Program-made: the position numbers and the translations under genes | Part shown: piece by piece, positions 1 through 11,789 of the stretch | Position numbering within the stretch: position 1 is the stretch's first letter | Layout of the letters: each line of letters opens with the position of its first letter | Notes under the pieces: generated by a model | Told to the model about the DNA's origin: nothing | The model's input: the letters and a program-made list of their open reading frames with translations, nothing else | Database searches by the model: none | Origin: Pempheris klunzingeri | Lineage: Eukaryota > Chordata > Actinopteri > Acropomatiformes > Pempheridae | Reading direction: 5' to 3' | Assembly: GCF_042242105.1 (NCBI RefSeq) | Contig: NC_092019.1 | Span: 13,078,328-13,142,327, forward strand | DNA: 64,000 nt

Positions 1-1106
1 TTACGTTTTCATTCGCTGGTAATAGTTATTGTTTTGTTTACCTCCCTCTCTCTCACTTTTATCTATTAAATCTTCGATTGCATGTTTACCTGCACACGAA
101 CAGGCCCCTCATACAGTCTGTTTGTACAATCCTATGTTGGCTCATATATATAATCATATATCATCCATATTGGAGTATGAATATGTACTCAGTTTACTCA
201 GTCAGGTAGTTTCAGTATTTGATTGGTCATATGTGGCCATAGAGTCTATGTCTTTCACCTTCCATTTCCCTGTGGGGAAATGACAAGTTAAAATTTCTGT
301 TGTCAAAAAGGTGGATCGGGAAAACTTCAGATTCAGGATCTGCTTCATTAGACCAGCATGTGTACACAGGCAATGAATTTAAGTTGTTTTTGCTGTACAG
401 AACAATTTACAGGATAGAAATAGACATACAGCTAAAACTAACAGCAACGCTGAATAAAAACTGTAGAAAAAAGTAGAAGAAAAAGTGTGTATACAAATAG
501 ATGTATAAAAATGGTGTACAGTGCTCTATAGCACCTACCAGAGGAGAGAAGTTTGAGTGTGTCCACGGTGTGATGGATCTGTGGTTAGATTTAATTTGCC
601 AGTAGTCTTAAAAGGAAAAAAAAAAAATCAACAATTTGTGTATTGTTTCCATTTGTCTTTAATTTCTTTCTGAAATTCAAATAAATAATGTTAAAATTCA
701 TAAAGTCATGAACATAGTCATCATACAATGCAAATGAGAACAGGCTAAAATGAATAGTAAAAAACATTATGCAATACTGTAATGTAAAAATGATATTTTT
801 GTGCTTCTTTTGCGGCACAAAAGTATGGCTATGAGTATTTTTTCCTTCTGAAGGCAAATTCATTTTTACACTTTACGCTCAATGACATCATAAGCCACAT
901 CACAAAGCATTTGTTTGTTCTTTAACTGCAGCACAATAATCCTACAAAACAATGACACTGCCAACGAAAGGCATCATGGAAAAGTTGTAAGGACAGGAGA
1001 TCATTCCATTTTTTGATTACCTGGGTTTACATACACAAAAAGCACAGTTATATTCTAACCAGACAGCAAAATGTTGAAAAATAAATGGTTAAATCTGTAG
1101 TGGATA
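1..1106. other. 3' flank and 3' UTR of the zinc-finger/piggyBac gene
   Basis: No coding exon is recognisable on either strand; the short open frames here are low-complexity and lack splice or homology support. The part next to position 1106 should be the 3' UTR of the minus-strand gene that stops at 1107. A weak minus-strand ATTAAA poly(A) signal can be read at about 658-663. No canonical AATAAA was seen nearby. Confidence 0.4.
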
Positions 1107-2715
1107 CTACTCTTTTCCCAAACTCCCTTGATTATGGAAGTTTAAAAAGCAGTTGTGGTTGCGGGAGATACAAAGAAAGACGCAGCACTTAAGGCATAGC
1201 ACTCGAGATGTTCTCTGACAATCCCCAAAGCGACACCTGCCTCCTTCTCCCTCCCCAAGCTGCTCTGGCCAGTGGCCTGAACCATCGTACCGTGTAGCCG
1301 CATCTGGTAGAGGACTTTCGTCCACCAGGCTGGGACTGGAGGTTTCATTTGTTGCATGAGCCTCCTCTATGGGGGTTTGAGGAGGTACTGAGTCCTGGTT
1401 ATCAGAGCCACTGGAGAGGATCAAAGCCTTAGACACCTCCAATCTGAAGGCCATGAGAGTCAAAGGTGCAGACGCTGCCCTGTGGTCCTGTCTGTATAGG
1501 AGCCATGAGTTGACCAAAGCCAGATCTGTTAGGTACCAGAGCACCGCTTGGGGCCAGCAGGTTGGTGCAGAGGCAGTGAGAGGGATAGAGTAAAGCTTTA
1601 GCAGGTCTCTGTTGAGGTGAGCCGACATCTGGGCCTTCTCAAAGTTGTCAATGAGCAACGCCATGTTCCTCTGGCCATTTCCCGCAGTGGAAAGAATGAA
1701 GCCGCAATGCGATCTGCGTAACATCAGCTTCCCATCTGAGCTGACGAACTCATCTCCGATCTGTCCTCGCGCTCCTCCCACTCTGCCGGCCCCGTGAATC
1801 CCGGCAACCAACAGACGTTCCAGCATAGCAGGGGTGGAGAGTTCCTGTTTGCAAAGAAACACCATACTACCTCTGGGGACCATTTTCTCTATAGCATCTT
1901 CTTTGTCGGTCAAACCCAGTTTAAGATCCACATGTAAGAGCAAACCGCCAAATCCAATTAACGTAGTACAGAGGAGAGACGGTTTCTTATTGTGCATCTT
2001 CCCAGTTAAGGGAAGCTGATATTGGTCAACTGCATAATCTCCGTCACGTCTCAGTGACTGGCACCTTGCTTTGAAACGGTGCAATAATGGCTGAGCCTTC
2101 CACAGCGGATCAGTCTGTGTTTTTGAAACGTTCAAGTTGTTTGGCGTGTCCGCTTGCCTCTGCCCGTCACTTTGCTGCGAAATGTCACCTTCCCAGCTTG
2201 AGAGAGTTTCACCTTGCTGTACATTTTGAAAGTCACTATCGTGTCTTCCTGCCCGAACACTGCTGCTGTGTTCATTTTGTGGATCATTTGGAGGTGATGC
2301 AAGCTTCAACATGCGAGACAGCTCGAGGAAACGGGAAAGTGGCATGGCTTCAGCAATCAACGGCACCTTAGTTAAGTCCTCCCAGTAGAGCCTTGGGCTG
2401 GGAAACTGAAAAACAGCCAGAGGCCAAATAAACTTTTAGTTGTCTTGTGTCTAACTTACAGAGTAACATGCAAACATTGAAGAAAAATGCCACAAAGGAG
2501 CACAAACCTTTAAAGTTCCCATTGCAATGTGGATCCCAACAAACTGCGCAACCTCTCTGGCTGTGACAGGGTTGGGCATGTTGGACAGTTTAATTGTGCA
2601 ATTGGCAATTTCTTCCCAGGTATCCCAACCAAAGTACTCAGAGAAGTAATCAACAGGCTTTCTAATTCTGTTTTCCTCTCTTGCTGGTTGGAGCTGGCTC
2701 GGTGAAGTTGGCAAA
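1107..2715 (-). other. piggyBac-derived (PGBD-like, DDE_Tnp_1_7) domain within gene A, catalytically dead
   Basis: Exons 8-9 encode roughly residues 1786-2287. Family hallmarks are VDYFSEYFGWDTWEEIA, PVTAREVAQFVGIHIAMGTL running across the intron into FPSPRLYWEDLTKVPL, then LSRFLELSRMLKL, and WYLTDLALVNSWLLYR. A C-terminal Cys-rich zinc-binding segment (CRFGDC, CLKC, NCFLNFH) follows. By motif alignment the first catalytic Asp (D268 of Trichoplusia piggyBac) is kept at about residue 1982 (AVDQYQLP). The D346 position reads Lys (FLCKQELS), and the GGVDTLD block holding D447 and D450 reads AQMSAHL. Three of four acidic residues are therefore lost while the frame stays open and spliced, so this is a domesticated domain and not a live transposase. 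No terminal inverted repeats were seen. Confidence 0.85.
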
Positions 2716-5700
2716 CTAAGGGAGAAAAAAAAACAACGAATGAGCACCACACACGAGCAAAATCAAAACAAATACCATGTTGGCAACAAATAAGGTTACA
2801 TGAGCACTACGTTTTGTTCAACAAAGCCTCAAAGCCAGAGTTCTCCTCATTTCAGGACATTTTAAGTCACATTAAAACATTATTTGTGCACAGTACATCA
2901 ATGCAAATCAAGATATACTATACTTTTGTGACACTTCATCTGGCTGTCGTGGTGTTGTTTGGTTCTTGTAGAAATAAGCCATCACTTCTGTTTCTGAGTC
3001 AAGCTGAGGATCAGACAATTCAAAACCACCCACATCCTCTTCATCAGAGCTCTGGAGGAGAAAGTCTCGGAGGTCTGGTGGATGCTCAGCATCAGCCTCA
3101 GCTGAAAGATCAAGTATGATATACACAAGACTCATCTAAAGCCCGATCAACATTTTTAATAAATAGCTCAAGGACGTTATTCGAGTAGCTACAAGTACTG
3201 CTAATTCTAAAATTAAAAACAAACCTTGTCCGTCTGCAAAGTCAGTGACCCCTGGTTCTGACAAAAGTCCCCTCACTCTCATTTCCTGATAGTTTGGTGC
3301 AGAGTGGCTCCCTTCATCTGTTAACAGATTCAACATTAACATATAAGTCTTCCTATAATTTTTGGTAAACGGGAAAAAACACTGGAAAAGACAATGACTC
3401 ACTTAAATTACTGTCTGTTGGATGGTGCTCTGTCTGCTGTGCATCGCTGGATGCCCCCAGTGGAACCTCCCTCTCCTCCTCCTTCACTGGGTAGAAGACA
3501 CACTGGCTGGTGTTGAACTCGGGGGTGATGCAACAGTCCCTTGTTGTCTCCCCACTCTCCATTACTGAGACCAAAAAGCCCAAAACATTTATCTCCGGCA
3601 AGATAAAGCCCTTGAAGACTGTCAGAGCAGTGGTTAGCTTAGCATTAAGCAGGCAGCAGTTAAAAAAATAAACACCTCTACGGCTTAACAATTAACATAT
3701 TTAATTAAATTGGTAAAAAATTATTCATTTATGTTTTCAAAAGAGAGTTGTATGTGCTGTGTAAGCAGTTAATCAGTCAGCCTGGTACTTGTTTGCAGCA
3801 TGTATTCTTTTTGCTTTGCAACCTCTCTGAGACAGCAAGACTCTGGGAGTCACTGCGTTCAACTGTTTGTGTACAGATTCAACAAATGAGATGCAGTAAT
3901 AGATGAGATAAAGGTAGAAGTTTTAGATGCTTTAGGGGTTGGTGCATTTTTAAACTTTTGGAAGAGCAATGCTAGTCATTTATCACTGCTTTCCTCCCGT
4001 GGTTGTGCCTGCCTGCTCAAGGGCAACAGCTGGAAAATAGCTAGTAGATAAATCTGTTACAGTGCATTTTCTCTCTTAGCATGATAATAAACGTTTTCTG
4101 GAAATGGTTACTGACAACATCTAAAAGCCAAAACTAGACATTCAGTCTTGATGCTAAGTTAATCGCATCCCGGCTATAGCGCCATACCTAATGAACAGAC
4201 ATGCGAGTTGTATTAATCTTATCTAACTCTCAGAAAGAGAGCAAATAATCACATGAATACACAGTGTGGCCTAATACTTACGTGGGCTGGAGGTGTTTTC
4301 ATTGTTGACTGGCTCCACATTCCAGCGGATGTGTCTGCTGTCCTGAGCCTCATGCAGCACGAGGCAGCTCTCCTCCTTCACCAGGACAGTTCTTATATCA
4401 CGGTGGTGGTGCTGTGGCTGCACACTTGCACCCTGTCTGTTTTGACAGTTGGGTGCAACCAGTGTTGGATCCGAGATATTCTCCTCCACCTTGATATCCT
4501 GGCTCCCAGGGCCTTCATTCTCAGCAATGCTGTTCAAATCCTGGAAAGAAAACAAATGTGTGTTTGCAATGCTTCAGTCATCATTCATTATTAAAGTACA
4601 GTATTTGTTGGTTTAGCAACTCACCTGTCTTTGATTGTTCCTTGCTGTCAGGCATGGCTGCTCGTCAGCAGTCGCTCTATATCTACCGGCGAGGAACGTC
4701 TCCAGTATGACAGCTGGAGACTGGCACCTGTGTTCCTCTCCTCCCTGCAGTCCTCTTTCATTTATTACCTCCTCAACACCAGCGGTTAATGGCTGCAGCT
4801 CAAACGTGGCTTGTTCTTCAGCAGATTCCTCTAATGTAGAGGGTATAGAAGGCAAAGATGCGGCAGGAGCAGAAGCCGAAGCAGAAACTTTGCTGGCCTC
4901 AGATTCACAACTGGTCTCTGGCTTTGATGTGTTTTTGCCAGTCTCACTTTCGTCATTAATGTCTGAATCTGAAGTGACGGGACGTTTTTCATAAACTACT
5001 TGACATTCATCCTTTTCTTTCTCTGATTCTGTTCCTTGGACTGCGTCTCCGACTGAAACCGTCTTTGACATCGAGTCCCTTTTTAGACGTCCTGTTCCTC
5101 TCCTCCTGCTCCTTGTGATGTTCTTTGTAACAGTACTTTTCTCTCTTTCTCTTTTCCTCTGGACTAACATTTCTTCCTCCTCTTCTTTGATGCCCGAGTT
5201 ATGAGTGGAGCATGACACAGTCTGTGAAGTTAGACTATTTTCAGTTGTTTCATTACTAACGTACCCTGGACTTTTGCCAGTGCTTCCACTCTCAGAATTG
5301 CAGGTTCCATTTGTGTTATTTTGGGAAAAAGTGTCTTCATGTGAAGTTGGATCATCTCTCTCATTCTGGTCCCCAACAGTGACTAAATCTACCTCGAGAA
5401 GCAAATCCTCCTTAATGTCTTCGTCTGTGGAACCCTGGACTTCCAATTCTGAGCTGGGATTCTTCAGTGTACCTTCTTCTCGCTTGTCCTCACCTGATGC
5501 CAAAGGCTCTCTTGTTTCAGAACTCTCTGTCTGAGCAGAGGCACTTAAAGGGGATTCAGATGAGAAATTTGGAGGGGTCTCACTGTTTTTCATTTGATGA
5601 GATGGTGAGTGAACTCCTGGAGGAGTATGAGATGGATAGTCCACTCCTGTTTTGCTGACATCCTTATTTTCATAGGTACTCACTTCAGCATCTGAAGGAG

Positions 5701-8700
5701 GTACAGGTAAAGATGGGGATGGAATCAAAGATGGAAAAGAGACATTTCTCTCTCTGTCCTCTAATGCCATCTCCCCCATTTCAGGCTCAGTGTCCCAGTC
5801 AGTAGCAGCATTCATCACACCAACCTTATCATGCTGTTCAGGAAGCTGGTAAAGATCCAACCTGGAGACGCCTTCAAAGATGTTTCCATTGGTGTAGGTG
5901 AGACCAGGACTCTCAACGATATGCACGGTCGCCTTGTGCTTCTGAAGGGACGAGACTTCACTAAATCGCTCCCCACAGTGTTTACATTCTAAGGCACGCT
6001 TGGAATGAGAAGAAGTTATCACGCCTTCGGTCTCCACTTTCAAAGAGGCTTTACGTTTCCTGGTGGTCTTTGGCTTTGTGGGCAAAGTCTCAAGTGGTTG
6101 ATGGGAAACCTGCAGCGAGGACAACAATGAAAGAGCATTCTGGTTCTTTCTGGGCCTTCCTCCTTTTTTCTTAACATCTGCTTTGAGGTTATTTGTGGAC
6201 TCACTTGTCTGATGTTTGAGTTTGCTATCTTTACTCTGTTTGTTTGACACTGTTTGGGACTCATGAGGTGAAGCCTCCTGTGTCTGGCGGGATGCCTTTG
6301 AAGGGTCTAGCTTGTAAACTTTGAGCTGTGGCTGTTTATGACCTTTCAGTAGAAGCAGAGAGTCTTGTGTTACGTGTGAACCAGGAATATCTGCTGAAGC
6401 GGCACTTGTTTTTGCTTTTTCCTCTTTTGCCAGGTTTTTCTTTTGCTTCCCATCCTTTGCACTGTTGTGCTGCTCATTTTGCATTATTTTTGCTTGTTTT
6501 TTCCTTTTAAATACAGATGCGGCTACCTTTTGGTGCTCACTTACATGCATCATATCCTCCCTGGCCACTTCCTTTTGCTTCTTCATTTTATTTTTTCTTG
6601 TATCCTCTTTGATTTGTTGCACATGTGGGTCCTGGGACGATGAAGCCAATTCCATTGTAGCTGCAGATACCAAATGTCCTGCTTTCTTGTCCTTTTTTCC
6701 CTTTCTTCCCTTCTTCTGTGATGGTACACTTTTCTCAGACAGGTTTGTTGCTTTTCCTATCACATCTTCCTGACTTGGCTGATACTGCTGTGATGGCTTC
6801 CTTGGTTTCTTGTTTTTCTTTTCTTTGCTTTGTGGACCAAATTTAACAACAAGATGAGACTTTTCTGTTCTTTGGCGTTTGGCAGGTTTGGCATTCATTT
6901 GTAAATCATCCCGACCCATGGATCCAACAAATTCCTCTATATATCCTTGCAAGATAAACGCCCTGGCTGGTTTTCGTTTCCGGACTTTCACCAGTTCTTG
7001 AGCTGACATTACATTCACGGGTAACTCTGAGATCTGTTGTACCTGCTTAGAGTCTAATTGTGATGGAACATCGTCTTTAGTGGATGGGTCCTCTGGGTTC
7101 TCCACCTGCTCCTGAACCTCCTTGATATCTACCAGCAACTTTGCGGATGGTTCTTGTTCAGATGGGTCTTGTTCATTCTTTTCCCGTGTCTCTTGTGGAG
7201 TGGCTCTATCCATTACAGGGTGGGCCTGATTTTGACTTACTGTTTGCATCTGTGAGTCAACCTCTCCTTTGGGATTAGTTTCAGATTCACTCAGAGTTTT
7301 TGCAAGTGTGTATGGTGGAACAAAAGGGCAAGAGGGAAGGTCCTGTTGATCTTTTTGTAGATGTGTCAGCTCCAACTCAACTGTATGCATAGGTGGTGGG
7401 ACTATCAGGCTGGTCTCCTGCTCATCTATGACAGTCTGATCAGGAGTCTTCTCCAGCTCAGCAGTTGGTACCAGAGAGGACGACGAAATTTCATTTTGAG
7501 GTGCAGTTTGGGATTGCTCCAGCTCCACAGTTGGTATCAAGGCCGGGGTAAGTTCTAATATGATTGTTTGCTCTAGGTTTTGTTTAAGGTCACCTTCCAC
7601 AACCATCTGATCCATAGGATCAGAGGGAATTGCACTAATATCGGGATGGTGAATGATCTGATGTTCCACCTCTCCCTCAGGTCTCTCTGTTTGTTCAGTC
7701 TGAACAAGTGTTAGCTCTATATTTTCACCTGTGGCTATGTGGGAACCTAGTGCAGAGAAGGAGGGGCTTTCGAACTGTCCATCTGGTGTTATAGGCTCCA
7801 GTATTATTGTTGTCTCCATTGCATCACATGGGTTGTTTGAAGGGTCCAAATCAAGTGTCTTTGACTGTGTTTGTTTCAGTCCCATAAAATCTATCTGTGG
7901 TGGATTGAGATTCAAACTCACTGGTTCTGCCATTTGTGATATCTGCTGCACTTCCAGCGGTGGGGCATTGGGTGGCACCTGCCCCAATATGACAACTTGG
8001 TTCACTTTCTGCACATTTCCCAAAGATTCAATAAGCCTGCGAATCTGCTCTGTGTCAATATTAGCATCGACTTTTTGCAGAGGTCCATTTGGTTCCAACT
8101 GTAGTAGTGCTGGTTGGCAAATAGATAATGGAGTTATGATGGGTGTATTTTGTTTCACTTGCTGCCCAGCTGGGGGGGCATTGCTGGCTGCAGCAGACAA
8201 CGCATTGTGCTTAGTTTTCATGTGATGTAGCAGTGTCTTGGTACTCTTGAAAGTGGCCTTGCACACAGAGCAAGGATACTTTGTAGAAGCACCTAAAGGT
8301 CATAAAGGAAGAAAGTTATGATATATTGTGATGTATTTCCTGTAACCTGAGAGACACGTTGAGGAATGTTAAACTTTTTTAGTGATGTACAGACATGGAA
8401 TTTCACAGCCGATAGTTATGTATTTGTTGCGGGTGATAAGACAAATATTTCGAGATCGACAAGCTATTCAAAAAAAAACAAAAAAAACTTGATTTAATAT
8501 TTCTTCACAGTTTAGAAAAGCTGCAGGCCTCTTACAATATGTGTGAGTTTGTAATTCATAAATAAGTTTAGGCTAGACTACATGATGACACAGTGATTGC
8601 AGTGATGGCGACAAGATAAACAATAAAAAAAATATATCCATGAATATGAACCTCAAGGTAGCATTAAATATCAGGGGATCTCCAAAATCTGTAGAATTCT

Positions 8701-10531
8701 GCCTCTGATTCATCCACCATGAATCTATAAATGGTCATAGAAATCTGACTATTTTTGAAATATGTTGGTCAACCAATCAACAGACAGACTAACACTGTCA
8801 CCCCACGTCACTAGCATAGCTAAAAAGTACGTTACCATGTTAATGTGTAAAATGATAAGATATCCATAACATGGAAATTTTTCTTACCATCATCTTTCCT
8901 CAGTTGTACTTCAGCTGTAGTGTCTCCCCCATCTCCTTCAGCTCCCTCTTTCAAGTGTGACACCATATGTTTCTGCAGAGCTTTGGACATGGTGAATCTC
9001 TTTCCACACTCCTTGCAAATGTACGGCCTCTCTCCAGTGTGTGTGCGGCGATGATACTTCAGCAATGTCATCGTTTTGCAAGGTTTACCACAGTCAGTGC
9101 AGGCATAACCGTCACGGCCATAATGAACTTTCTTATGATGGGTGAGCTCTGATGATTTGTTGAAGGCCTGGCCACAGATTGGACACTTAAAGGGTTTCTT
9201 CTCTGTATGTGCTTTCTGGTGGACCAGGAGGTCTGTGGAGTTTGTGAAGTGGCGGTCACAAACGTAACAAGCGAAAAGGGCGTTCCTCAGTATGCATTGT
9301 TCATATTCTGCTGGGTGGCTCAGCTTCAGATGACGCTCTTTGCTCTTGTGATCACTGAAGATTATGTGGCACTCCATGCACTGCAGGGAGAACTGAGATG
9401 CTAAAAGGAAACAGGGAGGGAGGGGGAGAAAAATGATAAGTAACATACATGCATATTCTTAGAACAGACACAAGTACTCATAGGAAGCATAAAAGCTTGC
9501 AGCAAAATTGGGTCCTCAAGGGTAAATAAGGCAGCTTCAGAAAGAGAAAGGCTGCTAAATATGCTAAACACACAGCAAATAATTGTTAGCCTTAGCAAAA
9601 GAAAAAATAGTGAAAGGACACCCTGCCTCATCTACAACTTCCCACTATCAGAAAGACAATCAGCAAGATCATTTAGAGCCACCTGCAGTGTGACAATATA
9701 TAAATATATTCAAGTTTTAAAAAATGGTATTGATATCAGTGTAACATGACTGAATGTTCTTTATATGAGAATGTGACTACAGTTCTGTCTCAGCAGGACA
9801 TTGTGAACTTGTAAAACTGCTATCTTTTCAAACGTTTCTACTAATTTGTAAAAGTACCCAGTAAAAAGGACTGTAAATACCACAACATTTGGGCAGTTAA
9901 TTAATGAAGATATTTTTTAACGTAGAGTATTGTATATTTAACCTAAAACACAGTGATTGATGTAGTACGGTTGAAATCACAGTAATAACCACACTATTTG
10001 GGTGTGTGCAGTTAAAAGTATAACAACACACACAGTAAAATACTCACATGTGAGAGGCACAACCAGTGGTTTGGACATGTCCATCTTCAGAGGATCCACC
10101 ATCGCCTTCTTGGAAGGAATATATTTCCTACCATCTTGTGCAGCTTTATCCTGCTTCTTTGCCTTTTGCCCGTCACACACAGGATTTGTATTTGTGTCAG
10201 GTACCGGATCTGTGGGGGCACTTGGCTTAGAAGCGGAGTCCGTCTCCATCCCTCCAGTGTTATCCGGGGGCTCAGTCAGTGGCTGAACGGCAGGCTGGTT
10301 CTCCACCGCCTGTGTGTCTGCCATATTAGCAGGTAATTCTGCTGTTTGCACCACTGTGCCATTTTCCTGCGGTGCGATTGGTGTTTTATTCCCAGCAGGA
10401 GCAGCTGATTTATCCTCCTTCTCATGTACATCTGGTTCACTCTGTGCTGGCTGGGCCTCAGTCTCTGTGTCCAGTGGTTGCCCTGTGGTTGCCGTGGTCA
10501 CAGGGTTTGGCCCAGTGTTCGGACTCTGCAT
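1107..10531 (-). CDS. Nine-exon C2H2 zinc-finger protein with a C-terminal piggyBac-transposase-derived domain (gene A)
   Basis: Inferred coding exons, 5' to 3': 10531-10048, 9400-8888, 8292-4625, 4540-4282, 3564-3403, 3317-3225, 3101-2924, 2715-2508 and 2405-1107. Every junction has GT-AG borders and the phases match throughout, giving about 2287 aa. Exon 1 is Pro/Thr/Ala-rich. Exon 2 holds five C2H2 fingers, including an HTGERPY linker. Exon 3 (about 1220 aa) opens with one finger, has a long Glu/Gln-rich and then Lys-rich basic region with an AT-hook-like GGRPRK, and a lone finger (CKHCGERF). Exons 4-7 encode an acidic linker. Exons 8-9 match the piggyBac DDE fold and its C-terminal Cys-rich domain. 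The likely role is a nuclear DNA- or chromatin-binding regulator. I do not recognise a named orthologue; POGZ is a functional analogue in design only, since its transposase domain is pogo-type. Confidence 0.82.
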
Positions 10532-11162
10532 GGCTCTCTGCCCCTTGGCTCCTCAAATGCACGTGTTCATGTGTTGCTATGAAATCAGGTCCAACACAGA
10601 AACACAAAGTGACTGTTATTTGCACAGACAAACCACACAGACATGGACATTTACACGAACTAGCAACCAAACACTGTTTTTATATCACTCAAACTTGTTG
10701 GACTACTTTATATGAAACAAAGAAGCCGGTTAATTTCTTTGAAAAGCAGCGAACAGCATCTTTGTTATGTGCATGGCGATAGCTGGTGACCACGGAATGA
10801 ATGGGTTTAAACATATGTATTACAAAAGAAGACCGACGGACATGGAGAGCAGCCAAATATAACCAAACACTTTTTGTGTTATTTTTGTGTTACTCTATTT
10901 ACACAAATTGTGTGTAAGCAGTGAAAGCAAAATGCTGATCATTTCCCCTCTGTAATAACCACAGATACACAGATAATGGTAGCCCAGTTAGCTTAAACTC
11001 ACTGATTTGCAGTCAAAATCGGGCTGCAAATGTTAGCATTTCCGGCCTTTTACAGCTTCACTGATGCTAAATGTTACCTCAGTTTCTGCGTCCAGACGCG
11101 TTTACACAGAGCCCCGTTCAGCTGTAGGAAAACAGGAGGATGTATCGTAGATTTAAGGTTAC

Positions 11163-11285
11163 CTGGGTTGACTCGTCCGCCCAAACATCTCCGCGTCGTT
11201 TCGCACAAAGCCAACACAGAGGAGCCGCAGACATCATGACGTCACGCCTGACGGGGGGCGCATGGGAATCATGGGAATTGTGGTC
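11163..11285 (-). promoter_or_regulatory. Putative promoter and noncoding first exon of gene A
   Basis: A donor-like CAG/GTAACC on the minus strand ends a possible noncoding exon at 11163. A perfect palindromic CRE (TGACGTCA) lies at 11237-11244. A sequence resembling the ZNF143 site (minus strand CCACAATTCCCATGAT) lies within 11261-11285. Both motifs are common in TATA-less housekeeping promoters. The transcription start is inferred, not seen. Confidence 0.5.
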
Positions 11286-11789
11286 TTTCCACACCGGTCT
11301 TCCATTCATGCAGACGGTTGTTCACTCTGCTAAAACTACACACACAACCAGACTACAGCACAGCAGTTTTGACAGCGATTAGCATTTTGAACCTATTAAA
11401 ACCAACTTTAGAGTTCAGATACAGATAAATACAGCACGTTATAAGTTTAGAAACTCTACTCAAATTGATTTTATTACAACAGCCCAAATTTACAAATTTG
11501 CCTAGTAGGGCTTCACAATCTGTGAAGCACAATGCATCCTCTTTTCTTAAACTGTATTTAACATTATTTTGTTGTATATATTCAACAGAATACAGTTGAT
11601 TGTTAGTTTACCTTCAGCTCTATACTTTAGGTGAAGTCATTGCACTTCTATATGTCAACAACATGTGGAGGTGTATTCAAAAACTTGATAAATCAGCATC
11701 TGGATTAGATTTTTTTTTCGTGTTCTTTTGTATGTGTGTTTATTTATTTTTGCACTGCTTGGTATTACTTCCACACCATGAAGTTTTCC

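Noticed and set aside
29-283. 84-aa plus-strand open frame at the window start
   Set aside because: Low complexity, no domain, no splice context and no promoter.
7731-8225. 164-aa plus-strand open frame inside gene A exon 3
   Set aside because: It is the antisense shadow of a long coding exon with clear zinc-finger and low-complexity protein features; no promoter or splice sites support it.
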